64,000 bases of DNA, from the NCBI RefSeq assembly GCF_014283215.1, contig NZ_JACOMF010000002.1, forward strand, positions 62,001 to 126,000. The letters are read 5' to 3'. Numbering within the stretch: position 1 is the first letter of the stretch; each line of letters begins with the position of its first letter. The stretch is from Siccirubricoccus deserti. GTDB taxonomy: Bacteria > Pseudomonadota > Alphaproteobacteria > Acetobacterales > Acetobacteraceae. The translations under genes and the position numbers were made by a program. The notes under the pieces were generated by a model. It did no database searches, was not told where the DNA came from, and saw only the letters and a list, made by a program, of their open reading frames with translations. Shown here one piece after another: positions 51,564 to 59,674 of the stretch.

Positions 51564-52445
51564 ATGGATCCCGATCTCGTCCTGCTGCTGAACGGCATCG
51601 TCAGCGGCCTGCTGCTGGGCGGCCTCTACGCCGCCGCAGCCTCCGGTCTCGCGGTGTCCTTCGGGATGCTCGACATCGTCAACATCGCGCATCCTGCGCT
51701 GATGGTGATGGGCGCCTTCACCGTGGTGCTGATCGGCACGACCCTCGGGCTCGACCCGCTGCTGGTCGCGGTGCTGCAGGCGCCGCTGTTCTACCTGCTC
51801 GGCATCGCCATCTACGGCGTCTATCACCATTTCTTCGAACGCCGGGGCGAGGAGGCGCTGCAGGGCCTCGCCTTCTTCTTCGGCGTCATGTTCATCATCG
51901 AGGTCGGGCTGGTAATGGGCTTCGGGCCGGAGCAGCGCTTCCTCGACCCGCCCTATGCCTTCACCACCCTGCGTCTCGGCGAGATCGACCTGCCGCTGCG
52001 CATGCTGGCGCCGGCACTGCTGGCGCTGGCGGCGCTCGGGCTGCTGTACCTCTACCTGCGGCGCAGCTTCACCGGCCTCGCTATCGCCGCGGTGGCACAG
52101 GATGCCGAGGCGCTGCGGCTGATGGCGGTGGATCCGGTGCGGATCAAGCGGCTGGCCTTCGGCATCTCGGTGGCGCTGGCCTCCATCGCCGGCGGCGCGC
52201 TGGTGGTGGTGCAGCCGGTCGAGCCTTCCTCCGGCCAGATCTTCATCGGCCGGGTCTTCGCCATCTGCATCATGGGCGGCATGGCCAGCCTGCCGGGCTG
52301 CCTGATCGCCGCGCTGCTCTTCGGCGTGGTGGAGAATGTGACCGCCACCTTCTACGGTCCCTCCTGGTCACCCGCCGTCGCCTTCGGCTGGCTGCTGCTG
52401 GTGCTGGCCTTCCGGCCGCAGGGCCTGTTCGGGAAAGCCGCATGA
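51564..52445 (+). CDS. livH: LivH-type ABC transporter permease
   Basis: 293 residues with about eight hydrophobic segments. Family blocks: LLNGIVSGLLLGGLYAAAASGLAVSFGMLDIVNIAHPALMVMGAF at the start, the conserved AVAQDAEALRLMAVDPVRIKRLAF loop that contacts the ATPase, and GRVFAICIMGGMASLPGC. It forms half of the membrane channel. The stop overlaps the livM start by four bases (ATGA). Confidence 0.93.
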   Translation: MDPDLVLLLNGIVSGLLLGGLYAAAASGLAVSFGMLDIVNIAHPALMVMGAFTVVLIGTTLGLDPLLVAVLQAPLFYLLGIAIYGVYHHFFERRGEEALQGLAFFFGVMFIIEVGLVMGFGPEQRFLDPPYAFTTLRLGEIDLPLRMLAPALLALAALGLLYLYLRRSFTGLAIAAVAQDAEALRLMAVDPVRIKRLAFGISVALASIAGGALVVVQPVEPSSGQIFIGRVFAICIMGGMASLPGCLIAALLFGVVENVTATFYGPSWSPAVAFGWLLLVLAFRPQGLFGKAA

Positions 52446-53461
52446 GCGCGACCGAAGACCATGTCGCCGGCCGCCCGGCCATCGACAGGCCAGCCGCGGC
52501 ATTGGCCACGGCCAGCCGGGTCGCGCCGCCGCCGCGACATTTGCTGTTCTGGCTTGCCGCCGCCGGCCTCGGCGCCGCGCTGGTGGTCGGGCTGCGGATG
52601 ATCGGCAATGAGTATGGCTATTTCGCCGGCTACTTCATCCTGCAGTACATCGTCCTCGCCAGCGCCTGGAACATCCTCGGCGGCTATGCGGGCTATGTGA
52701 ATTTCGGCGCCGCCGGCTTCATGGCGGCGGGCGCCTACACCGCCATCGCGCTGCGCAAGGCGACAGGGCTGGACCTGCTGCCCGGCATCGTCGCCGCCGC
52801 GGCGGTGGCCGGGCTGCTCGGTCTCGGCACCGGCTACCTCACCCTCAGGCTGCGCGGCGTGTTCTTCTCCATCGCCACGCTCTGCCTCGCGGTGGTGCTG
52901 CAGACCCTGGTGGTGAACTGGGACTATGTCGGCGGCTCGCGCGGCGCCTATATCGTCCGGCCGCGCGAGGTGCCGCCCTTCGTCAGCTACGGCGAATACA
53001 TGTTCGTCGTCATGCTGGTGCTGGCGATCCTCGCCGTCGGCATCAGCCGCACGGTGGAGCTCACCCGCCTCGGCCGCGGGCTGCAGGCGATCCGCGACAA
53101 TGAACGCGCGGCGGAGGCGATGGGGGTGCCGACCCTGCGGCTGAAGCTCATCGCCACCACCCTCTGCGGCGCGCTGATGGGGGTGGCCGGCGCGCCGCTG
53201 CCCTACTACTCCGGCTACCTGAACCCCGAGGCGGCCTTCAGCCTCGCCTATGCGGTGAACGCCATTGCCATGCCGCTGATCGGTGGCGCCGGCAGCTGGC
53301 TGGGCCCGGTGATCGGCGCGGTGCTGCTCGGCGGGCTGCAGCAGGCGGCGACGGTGACCATCTCCTCGGCGCTGAACCTCTGGATCGTCGGCTGGATGCT
53401 GGTGATCTTCGTCGCCGTGGCGCCGCGTGGAATCCTCGGCTGGTTTCGGAAGCGCACATGA
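52442..53461 (+). CDS. livM: LivM-type ABC transporter permease
   Basis: 339 residues; after a 35-residue hydrophilic N-terminus there are eight to nine hydrophobic segments. ASAWNILGGYAGYVNFGAAGFMAAGAY and RGLQAIRDNERAAEAMGVPTLRLKLIA are LivM signatures, the latter including the ATPase coupling loop. The stop overlaps the livG start by four bases. Confidence 0.93.
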   Translation: MSATEDHVAGRPAIDRPAAALATASRVAPPPRHLLFWLAAAGLGAALVVGLRMIGNEYGYFAGYFILQYIVLASAWNILGGYAGYVNFGAAGFMAAGAYTAIALRKATGLDLLPGIVAAAAVAGLLGLGTGYLTLRLRGVFFSIATLCLAVVLQTLVVNWDYVGGSRGAYIVRPREVPPFVSYGEYMFVVMLVLAILAVGISRTVELTRLGRGLQAIRDNERAAEAMGVPTLRLKLIATTLCGALMGVAGAPLPYYSGYLNPEAAFSLAYAVNAIAMPLIGGAGSWLGPVIGAVLLGGLQQAATVTISSALNLWIVGWMLVIFVAVAPRGILGWFRKRT

Positions 53462-54180
53462 GCGACGCGGATGTCCTTCTCCGTGCCGAGGGCGTCGGCA
53501 AGCGCTTCGGTGGCTTCGTCGCCCTGCAGGGCGTCGACATCACGCTGCGCGCCGGGGAGCGGCTGGGGTTGATCGGCCCCAATGGCTCCGGCAAGAGCAC
53601 CTTCGTCAATTGCATCAGCGGTGACTTCGCCCAGCACGACGGAAGGGTGACCCTCGGCGGCGCGGCGCTCAACGGGCTGAAGCCGCATCGCCGGGCCCGC
53701 CTTGGCCTCGCCCGCACCTTCCAACTGCCGCAGCCCTTCAACAGCCTCTCGGTGCTGGAGAATGTCCGGGTGCCGCTGCTGTTCTCCGGCCAGTCGGGCA
53801 GCGCCACCGCCCGCGCCATGCATTGCCTCGAACAGGTGGAGCTGGCGGCCAAGGCGGAGAAGCTGCCGCGCGAGCTGACCCAGGTGGAGCAGCGCCGGCT
53901 GGAACTGGCCCGCGCCATCGCCCTCGACCCGCAGCTGCTGATCGCCGATGAGGCGATGGCCGGGCTGTCGCACGCCGAGATCGACCAGATCCTGCTGCTG
54001 CTGCGCCGGCTGAACGCCGCCGGCACCGCGGTGATTATGATCGAGCACATCATGCGGGCGGTGACGGAGTTCGCCGAACGCCTGGTGGTCTTCGTCGCCG
54101 GCCGCAAGATCGCCGACGGCGAGCCCCGTGCCGTCCTGTCCATGCCGGAGGTGGAGGGCGCCTATCTTGGCAAGCAATAG
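53458..54180 (+). CDS. livG: LivG-type ABC transporter ATPase
   Basis: 240 residues. Walker A GPNGSGKST at 41-49, Q-loop region ARTFQLPQPFNSLSVLENV, and Walker B LLIADEAMAGLSHAEI. The ABC signature region is ELTQVEQRRLELARAIAL: the usual LSGGQ is replaced by LTQVEQ, close to the LivG variant L(S/T)xxxQ(R/K), so it is probably functional. VVFVAGRKIADGEP ends it. It is translated in a chain with livM and livF. Confidence 0.92.
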   Translation: MSDADVLLRAEGVGKRFGGFVALQGVDITLRAGERLGLIGPNGSGKSTFVNCISGDFAQHDGRVTLGGAALNGLKPHRRARLGLARTFQLPQPFNSLSVLENVRVPLLFSGQSGSATARAMHCLEQVELAAKAEKLPRELTQVEQRRLELARAIALDPQLLIADEAMAGLSHAEIDQILLLLRRLNAAGTAVIMIEHIMRAVTEFAERLVVFVAGRKIADGEPRAVLSMPEVEGAYLGKQ

Positions 54181-54901
54181 CCTGGAAGTCGCCGGCATCG
54201 ATGCCGGCTATGGCGCGGTGCGGGTGCTGGAGGATGTCTCGCTCAGCGTTCCGGCCGGGGAGACGGTGGTGCTGCTCGGCACCAACGGCAACGGCAAGAC
54301 CACGCTGATGCGCAGCATCATGGGCCAGGTGCGGCCCAGCGCCGGCAGCATCCGCGCGACCATCGAGGGCGTGACGCATGACCTCATCGGCCGTGCGCCG
54401 GAGGAGATCGTCGAGCTCGGCATCGCGCTGGTGCCGGAGGGGCGGCGGCTGTTCCCGCGCCTGACGGTGGAGCAGAATCTTCGCCTCGGTGCGTATCGCC
54501 AGGCGGCACGGGCGATGCTGCCGCAGAACCTGGCGCTCTGCTACGAGCTCTTCCCCCGCCTCGCCGAGCGCCGCGCCCAGCTGGTCGGCAGCATGAGCGG
54601 CGGCGAGCAGCAGATGGTGGCGCTCGGCCGCGCGCTGATGTCGGCGCCGCACATCCTGCTGGTGGATGAGCCATCGGTCGGCCTCGCCCCCATCCTGGTC
54701 TCACGGACCATGGAGATGATCGCCGAAATGAAGGCGCGGCTCGGCCTGACCGTGCTGATGGCGGAGCAGAATTTCCACCAGGCGGTGCGCATCGCCGACC
54801 GCGGCTATGTCATCGCCCATGGCCGCATGGCCTTCGAGGGCGGCTCGCCGGCGGCGTTGCAGGACAATGAGTTGGTGCGGAGGGTTTATCTGGGGCTTTG
54901 A
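54167..54901 (+). CDS. livF: LivF-type ABC transporter ATPase
   Basis: 244 residues if begun at TTG 54167, which has GGAGGG eight bases ahead and gives LASNSLEVAGIDAGYG, the normal LivF start; this overlaps livG by 14 bases. The frame is open upstream to 54128 but that part is inside livG. Walker A GTNGNGKTT, signature MSGGEQQMVALGRALM, Walker B ILLVDEPSVGLAP and VLMAEQNFHQAVRIADRGYVIAHGR are intact. It completes the five-gene importer and ends inside the convergent tag gene (16-base overlap). Confidence 0.92.
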   Translation: MASNSLEVAGIDAGYGAVRVLEDVSLSVPAGETVVLLGTNGNGKTTLMRSIMGQVRPSAGSIRATIEGVTHDLIGRAPEEIVELGIALVPEGRRLFPRLTVEQNLRLGAYRQAARAMLPQNLALCYELFPRLAERRAQLVGSMSGGEQQMVALGRALMSAPHILLVDEPSVGLAPILVSRTMEMIAEMKARLGLTVLMAEQNFHQAVRIADRGYVIAHGRMAFEGGSPAALQDNELVRRVYLGL

Positions 54902-55470
54902 CCCTGCACCGTGGCGCGGAAGCAGCCGTCCTGATGGTCGTCCACCACGCCGGTGGCCTGCAGGAAGGCATAGGTGATGGTCGAGCCGACGAAGCGGAAG
55001 CCGCGCCGCCGCAGATCGGCGCTGATGCGGTCGGAGAGCTCGGTACGCGCCGGTAGCTGTGCATCCATCGGCCATCGCGTGACGATCGGCTTGCCGTCCA
55101 CGAAGCCCCAGAGATAGGCGGCGAAGCTGCCAAACTCCCGCTGCACCGCGAGAAAGGCAGCGGCATTGCCGATGGTGCTCTCGATCTTGCCGCGATGCCG
55201 CACGATGCGCGGGTCGGCCACCAGCGTGGCGACGCGCGCCGCATCGAAGCCCGCCACCACCGCCGGGTCGAAGCCGGCGAACAGCTCCCGGTAGCCGGCG
55301 CGCTTGTTGAGGATGGTGCGCCAGCTCAACCCGGCCTGCGCGCCTTCCAGGGTCAGCATCTCGAACAGCATGCGGTCGTCATGCTGCGGCACGCCCCATT
55401 CCTGATCGTGGTAGTCGCGGTAGTCCTGGTCATGCGCGCCATGCGCCCAGGTGCAGCGCGGGCGATCCAT
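54886..55470 (-). CDS. tag: DNA-3-methyladenine glycosylase I
   Basis: 194 residues, normal for Tag. RCTWA at residues 5-9, YHDQEWGVP, LFEMLTLEGAQAGLSW (the base-pocket glutamate and tryptophan) and KIESTIGNAAAF match the family. Structural zinc ligands are visible at both ends: Cys6 and the His region of YRDYHDQEWG, and His/Cys of DDHQDGCFR. It removes 3-methyladenine from DNA. The 3' ends of tag and livF overlap. Confidence 0.94.
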   Translation of the reverse strand: MDRPRCTWAHGAHDQDYRDYHDQEWGVPQHDDRMLFEMLTLEGAQAGLSWRTILNKRAGYRELFAGFDPAVVAGFDAARVATLVADPRIVRHRGKIESTIGNAAAFLAVQREFGSFAAYLWGFVDGKPIVTRWPMDAQLPARTELSDRISADLRRRGFRFVGSTITYAFLQATGVVDDHQDGCFRATVQGQSPR

Positions 55471-55851
55471 CAGGCAATGACCTGGACAGGCGCCTCGGCC
55501 GGCTTACCCGAGGCTTGGTCACGGCAGCTACGGTCCTCGGTCATTGTCGGGATCCTGCGCGGGCGGGGATGATCTCATCCAGCATCTTGCGGCCTCAGCC
55601 ATGCCGGATCCAGCACCCGCAGCGGTCGATCTGTCCGGCGGCCAGCCCTATGATGTGCCGCCGGTCAAATCGGGCGGTGACGCGTGGCAACCGGGACGCG
55701 GTGGAGTTCATGAACATCGCCATCGACATCCTGATGACGACCGGGCAATGGGAAAAGATGGTGGAACCCTATGGTCCCTCCGGCCGCGCCTTCGCCGAAC
55801 CACAGCTCCCGGTCTTCGGACCCAGGGCCTGAGATGGGGGGCGCGGGACCG
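55471..55851. other. Gap without an intact gene (381 bp)
   Basis: It lies between the tag start and the GNAT gene. The left half shows no coding signal. The right half (about 55660-55832) holds the solute-binding-protein remnant listed separately. The promoter of tag must lie close to 55471-55560. Confidence 0.5.
55660..55832 (+). pseudogene. Remnant of the C-terminus of a solute-binding protein
   Basis: One plus-strand frame reads AVTRGNRDAVEFMNIAIDIL then MTTGQWEKMVEPYGPSG and stops at 55832. The pattern 'kGn...fvN.wi....tG...k....yg' is the usual C-terminal helix pair of family 3 ABC solute-binding proteins. Nothing upstream in any frame gives the rest of such a protein, so it appears to be what is left after a deletion. 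Confidence 0.4.
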
Positions 55852-56589
55852 ATGGCCGATATCCTCGGCCTGGAACGCGCCTGCCTGAACGCCCTGCCGG
55901 CGCCGCGCCAGGCCTTCATCGGCCCCTTCGTGTTGAAGGGGTTCCTGGGCGGCACCGGACGGGCGAATGCGGCAAGCGCACTGGATCCGGCGCCGCTCGC
56001 CGACCTCGCCGGCACCGTGGAACGGGTGGAGGCGGCCTATGCGCATATGGGCCTGCCCTGTCGCTTCCGCCTGACGCCGCTCGACCCTGCCGGGCTCCAC
56101 CCATTCCTGCTGGCACGCGGCTACGCTGAAAAGGACGAGACCGTCGTCGTCGCCGGCCCCATTGCCGGCATCGCCACGCCGGATGCGGCGGTGCGCGACG
56201 AGGGCGGGCCAAGCGAGGCCTGGATGGCGCTGGTCGCCACCGCCGAATACCAGCTTCCGGCCCGTCAGGCGGAGAAGCTGCGAAATCCGGAGTTGCTGGC
56301 GGTGCCCGGCGCCTGGCTGGTGCTGCGGGAGGATGGCATGGATGCCGCCTGCCTCTTCGCCGTGGCTGACGGCCCCTATTGCGGCTTCTTCGATCTGGCG
56401 ACCCGGCCGGAGTTCCGCCGTCGCGGGCTCGGCGAGCGCATCATCCGCGCCGCCGCGCATTGGGCGCGGGCGCGTGGCGCGACGGTGCTCTGGGCCCAGG
56501 TCGCGGCGGCCAATGGACCCTCGCTGGCGTTGCAACGGCGGGTCGGGCTGACCGAGGTATACCGCTACCGGTATCTGGTCAGGGCCTGA
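55852..56589 (+). CDS. GNAT family N-acetyltransferase
   Basis: About 245 residues. The C-terminal half carries the acetyl-CoA site: FFDLATRPEFRRRGLGERIIRAAAHWARARG (RRxGLG loop), followed by LWAQVAAANGPSLALQRRVGLTEVYRYRYL, the standard GNAT ending. The N-terminal 110 residues are a divergent second half-domain. The ATG at 55852 is chosen because of GCGGGAC upstream; an ATG at 55834 is also possible. The acceptor is unknown. Its 3' end overlaps the convergent LysR gene by 11 bases. Confidence 0.85.
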   Translation: MADILGLERACLNALPAPRQAFIGPFVLKGFLGGTGRANAASALDPAPLADLAGTVERVEAAYAHMGLPCRFRLTPLDPAGLHPFLLARGYAEKDETVVVAGPIAGIATPDAAVRDEGGPSEAWMALVATAEYQLPARQAEKLRNPELLAVPGAWLVLREDGMDAACLFAVADGPYCGFFDLATRPEFRRRGLGERIIRAAAHWARARGATVLWAQVAAANGPSLALQRRVGLTEVYRYRYLVRA

Positions 56590-57502
56590 GTTCCCGCGCC
56601 TGCAACCGCGGCTCCCGCGCCGCCTTCTCCACCATCAGGTCGAGCACCGCCCGCACCCGGCGGGGCATGGCGCGGCTCGCCGGCCAGACCGCGTGTACGT
56701 CGCGCGGCTGGGTCCGCCAGCCGGGCAGCACCGGCACCAGGGCACCGGAGTCGATCTGCGGCGCCACGCTCCAGGGTGCCAGCAGGGCGATGCCGAGCCC
56801 GTCCAGCGCCACCCGCTGGACGCTGGTGATGTTGTCAGCGCGGAACCGGCTCCGCATGCTGACGCTCACCGTGCGGCCGTCCGGCCCGTGCAGCGTCGCC
56901 TCGTCGACGCTGCGGCCACCGATCAGCAGGCCGCAGAAATCATGCAGGGCCAACGCCTCCGGTGTTTCGGGCATGCCGGCACTGGCGATGTAGGCCGGCG
57001 AAGCGAAGAGCGAGAAATCCATCCGGCCGAGCTTCCGCGCGATCAGCGATTGCTGGCGGATGGTGCCGAAGCGGATGGCGAGGTCGACACCTTCCTCGAC
57101 CAGGTCGATCGGCAGGGGGCTCAGGTTCGCCTCCAGCTCCAGCGCCGGGTTGGCCAGCAGGAAGTCGCGCAGCCAGGGCATGACGACGGTATCGAAGAAG
57201 GCGGCGATGCAGGTGATGCGGACGGTGCCGGTCAGCGCGGTATGGGCACCACGGGCGTTGGCCTCGGCCTCCTCCAGCGCGTCGAGGATGCGCACCGCAT
57301 CGGCATGGAAGGCGGCACCAGCCTCGGTGGTCGCCAGCCCGCGCGGGGAGCGCAGCAGCAACAGCACGCCGAGCCGCTGCTCCAGCTCCGCCACCAGGCG
57401 AGAGACGCTGGGCTGGGAGAGGTTCAGGTCGCGCGCCGCGCGGGTGATGTTGCCGGTTTCCACCACCCGCCGGAAGACGCTGAGCTGCTGCAGCCGGTCC
57501 AT
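56579..57502 (-). CDS. LysR family transcriptional regulator
   Basis: 307 residues. The N-terminal winged helix-turn-helix reads LSVFRRVVETGNITRAARDLNLSQPSVSRLVAELEQRLGVLLLLR (residues 7-51), followed by the LTTR effector domain with LDLAIRFGTI-type sequence (VDLAIRFGTIRQQSLIARKLG). Its layout is close to the CrgA/DmlR-like group. It follows the quinone oxidoreductase gene on the same strand after 58 bases, so it may regulate it or be co-transcribed; LysR genes more often control a divergent neighbour, and none is present here. Confidence 0.92.
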   Translation of the reverse strand: MDRLQQLSVFRRVVETGNITRAARDLNLSQPSVSRLVAELEQRLGVLLLLRSPRGLATTEAGAAFHADAVRILDALEEAEANARGAHTALTGTVRITCIAAFFDTVVMPWLRDFLLANPALELEANLSPLPIDLVEEGVDLAIRFGTIRQQSLIARKLGRMDFSLFASPAYIASAGMPETPEALALHDFCGLLIGGRSVDEATLHGPDGRTVSVSMRSRFRADNITSVQRVALDGLGIALLAPWSVAPQIDSGALVPVLPGWRTQPRDVHAVWPASRAMPRRVRAVLDLMVEKAAREPRLQARELRP

Positions 57503-57560
57503 CAGCCGGAATTTTTCCGGCCGAAAACTGGCGGATGATCCAGCCCAGCCATCGAAAGAT

Positions 57561-58529
57561 TTACGGCAGAAGGACGGTGCTGCCGGTGGTCTTCCGGCTC
57601 TCCAGCGCGATATGCGCCTGTGCCGCGTCCTTCAGTGGCACTTTCTGGTTGATGGCTATCTTCACCGCGCCGGACTTCACCACCGCGAAGAGATCGGCGG
57701 CGGAAGCGACCAGATCCTCGCGCTTCGCGGTGTAGGTGTTGAGAGTCGGTCGGGTGACATAGAGCGAGCCCTTGGCCGCCAGCACGCCGAGGTCGGTGGT
57801 CACCGGGCCCGAGGCATTGCCGAAGGAAATCATCAGTCCAAGCGGGCGGAGGCAGTCGAGCGAGGTCAGGAAGGTATCCTTGCCGACGCTGTCATAGACC
57901 ACCGGAAGCATGGCGCCGGAGGTGATCTCCTTCACCCGGGCCGGAATGTTCTCGCTGGTCAGGATGGCATGGTCGGCGCCAAGCGACTTGATCAGCGCAG
58001 CCTTCTCCTGGGTGCTGACCACGCCGAGGACGGTGGCACCCAGGTGCTTCGCCCATTGCACCAGGATGGAGCCGACCCCGCCCGCCGCGGCATGCACCAG
58101 GATGGTGTCGCCCGCCTTCACCGGATAGGTGCGCTTGATCAGGAATTGCGCGGTCATGCCCTGCAGCATCATCGCCGCGGCCTGGGTGAAGTCGATGCCT
58201 TCCGGGATCTTCACCAGCTTTTCGGCCGGCACTGCGCGGGCTTCGGCATAGGCGCCGAGGGCGCCGGCATAGGCCACCCGATCGCCGACCGCGATGTCGG
58301 TGACGCCGTCACCTACCGCCTCCACCGTGCCGGCGCCCTCCATGCCGATGGTCACCGGCATGGACGGGGCCTTGTAGAGGCCGGTGCGGAAATAGACGTC
58401 GATGTAGTTCAGGCCAATCGCTGCCTGCCGTACCAGCGCCTCGCCGGGCTTCGGGTGCGGTCTCGGCACCTCTTCCCACACCAGCTTCTCGGGGCCGCCG
58501 TACTCATGGACACGGATGGCGTGATTCAT
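57561..58529 (-). CDS. Quinone oxidoreductase (zinc-independent MDR family)
   Basis: 322 residues. GLNYIDVYFRTGLY, GMEGAGTVEAVGDGV and GDRVAYAGALGAYAEARAV are the quinone oxidoreductase signatures. NADPH loop: VHAAAGGVGSILVQWAKHLGATV. The zinc-binding residues of alcohol dehydrogenases are absent. It probably reduces quinones with NADPH, one electron at a time. It lies 12 bases downstream of ogt and 58 upstream of the LysR gene, forming a small minus-strand operon. Confidence 0.93.
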   Translation of the reverse strand: MNHAIRVHEYGGPEKLVWEEVPRPHPKPGEALVRQAAIGLNYIDVYFRTGLYKAPSMPVTIGMEGAGTVEAVGDGVTDIAVGDRVAYAGALGAYAEARAVPAEKLVKIPEGIDFTQAAAMMLQGMTAQFLIKRTYPVKAGDTILVHAAAGGVGSILVQWAKHLGATVLGVVSTQEKAALIKSLGADHAILTSENIPARVKEITSGAMLPVVYDSVGKDTFLTSLDCLRPLGLMISFGNASGPVTTDLGVLAAKGSLYVTRPTLNTYTAKREDLVASAADLFAVVKSGAVKIAINQKVPLKDAAQAHIALESRKTTGSTVLLP

Positions 58530-58541
58530 CGGGGGTATCCT

Positions 58542-59057
58542 TCAGCGGCTGCCGGATGGGGATGGTATGTGGCCAAACAGAGGCAACGACCCGGCTTTGT
58601 CTTGCGAAACGGCGCGGGCTTCAAGGGCCAACAGCCAGCGCTTGGTGGGCAGGCCCTCGCCGCCGGAATAGCCGCCGATCGAGCCATCGGCGGCGATCAC
58701 CCGGTGGCAGGGAATGAGGATCGGGATCGGGTTGGACCCGTTCGCCTGGCCGACCGCGCGCGGGGAACGGCAGCCTACCTCCCGCGCGATATCGACGTAG
58801 GAGCGGGTCTCGCCGGGCGGGATGCGGCAGAGCGCTGCCCAGACCTGGCGGCGGAAGGCGGTGCCCTCCGGCGCCAGCGGCAGGTCGAAGCAGCTGCGCA
58901 GCCCGTCGAAGTAGTCCTGCAGCTGGTTGGCGGCGTCCCGCAGCAGTGGCGTGGTTTCGCCCGGCTGGGCACGGCCCCAGTCAACGGCGACGATGGCGCC
59001 CTCCGCCTCGAAGACGGTGAGTTCGCCGAGCGGGGAATGGAGCGAGATATGGGGCAT
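58542..59057 (-). CDS. ogt: Methylated-DNA--protein-cysteine methyltransferase
   Basis: 171 residues from the ATG at 59057; an in-frame GTG six codons earlier is possible. The acceptor cysteine is Cys117 in IPILIPCHRVIAADG, and the DNA-binding helix region reads GETRSYVDIAREVGCRSPRAVGQANGSNP. It removes alkyl groups from O6-alkylguanine and is consumed in the process. The C-terminus extends about 20 residues past the usual end. It heads the ogt-quinone reductase-LysR set. Together with tag, radA and this gene the window has three DNA-repair genes, at separate loci. Confidence 0.94.
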   Translation of the reverse strand: MPHISLHSPLGELTVFEAEGAIVAVDWGRAQPGETTPLLRDAANQLQDYFDGLRSCFDLPLAPEGTAFRRQVWAALCRIPPGETRSYVDIAREVGCRSPRAVGQANGSNPIPILIPCHRVIAADGSIGGYSGGEGLPTKRWLLALEARAVSQDKAGSLPLFGHIPSPSGSR

Positions 59058-59277
59058 AAGGCGCGGATGCCACACCCGCTACCGCGCGGCGTCAAGCGGC
59101 GGGTTGGTGAGCGGGCGGCCCGGATCATACCGGGTTTGCGAGGCGCGTCTCCGGCCGGATTGCCCACGACGGTGCCCCTTCCCTGACCCTGGTCGCAGCG
59201 GGAGGAGGTCGCTACATGGGTGGGACGGGCCGGCACCCACCCCCCTGCGCCACCGGCCGATCGGAGAGACAGACGCC

Positions 59278-59646
59278 GTGTCCGACACACCGCTTGCGGC
59301 CGATCCGCCGCCCTATTTCCGCGCCCATGTCTTCGTCTGCTGCAACCGCCGGCAGGACGGCCACCCGCGCGGTTCCTGCGCGGCGCGGGGCAGCGAGAAG
59401 CTGCGCGACTACATGAAGGTCCGGGCCAAGGAACTCGGGCTGAAGGATGTCAGGGTGAACCAGGCGGGATGCCTCGACCGCTGCGAATTCGGCCCGACGA
59501 TGGTGATCTATCCGGAAGGCGTATGGTACCGGCCGGAAACCCCGGCCGATGTGGACGAGATCCTGGAGGCGCATCTGCAGCAGGGCGGACGGGTGTCCCG
59601 CCTGATGCTGACGGAGAAGGATGTGCCGCCGCCGAAGAGCAAGTGA
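59278..59646 (+). CDS. Thioredoxin-like [2Fe-2S] ferredoxin
   Basis: 122 residues from a GTG with GGAGAG nine bases upstream. The four cluster cysteines fit the pattern HVFVCCNRRQDGHPRGSC (first pair) and VNQAGCLDRCEFGPTMVIYPEGVWY (second pair), the thioredoxin-fold ferredoxin family related to NuoE and Shethna-type proteins. WYRPETPADVDEILEAHL ends the domain. It probably carries electrons in the cytoplasm; the partner is unknown. It lies 28 bases before mnmE and may be co-transcribed. An ATG-type longer frame from 58927 is a shadow of ogt. Confidence 0.88.
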   Translation: MSDTPLAADPPPYFRAHVFVCCNRRQDGHPRGSCAARGSEKLRDYMKVRAKELGLKDVRVNQAGCLDRCEFGPTMVIYPEGVWYRPETPADVDEILEAHLQQGGRVSRLMLTEKDVPPPKSK

Positions 59647-59674
59647 CCGGCAGCGCGCGGCCGAGGGAAAGCTG

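Noticed and set aside
53458-54180. Calling livG defective because LSGGQ is absent
   Set aside because: The LivG subfamily often has a variant signature; Walker motifs and the remaining sequence are intact.
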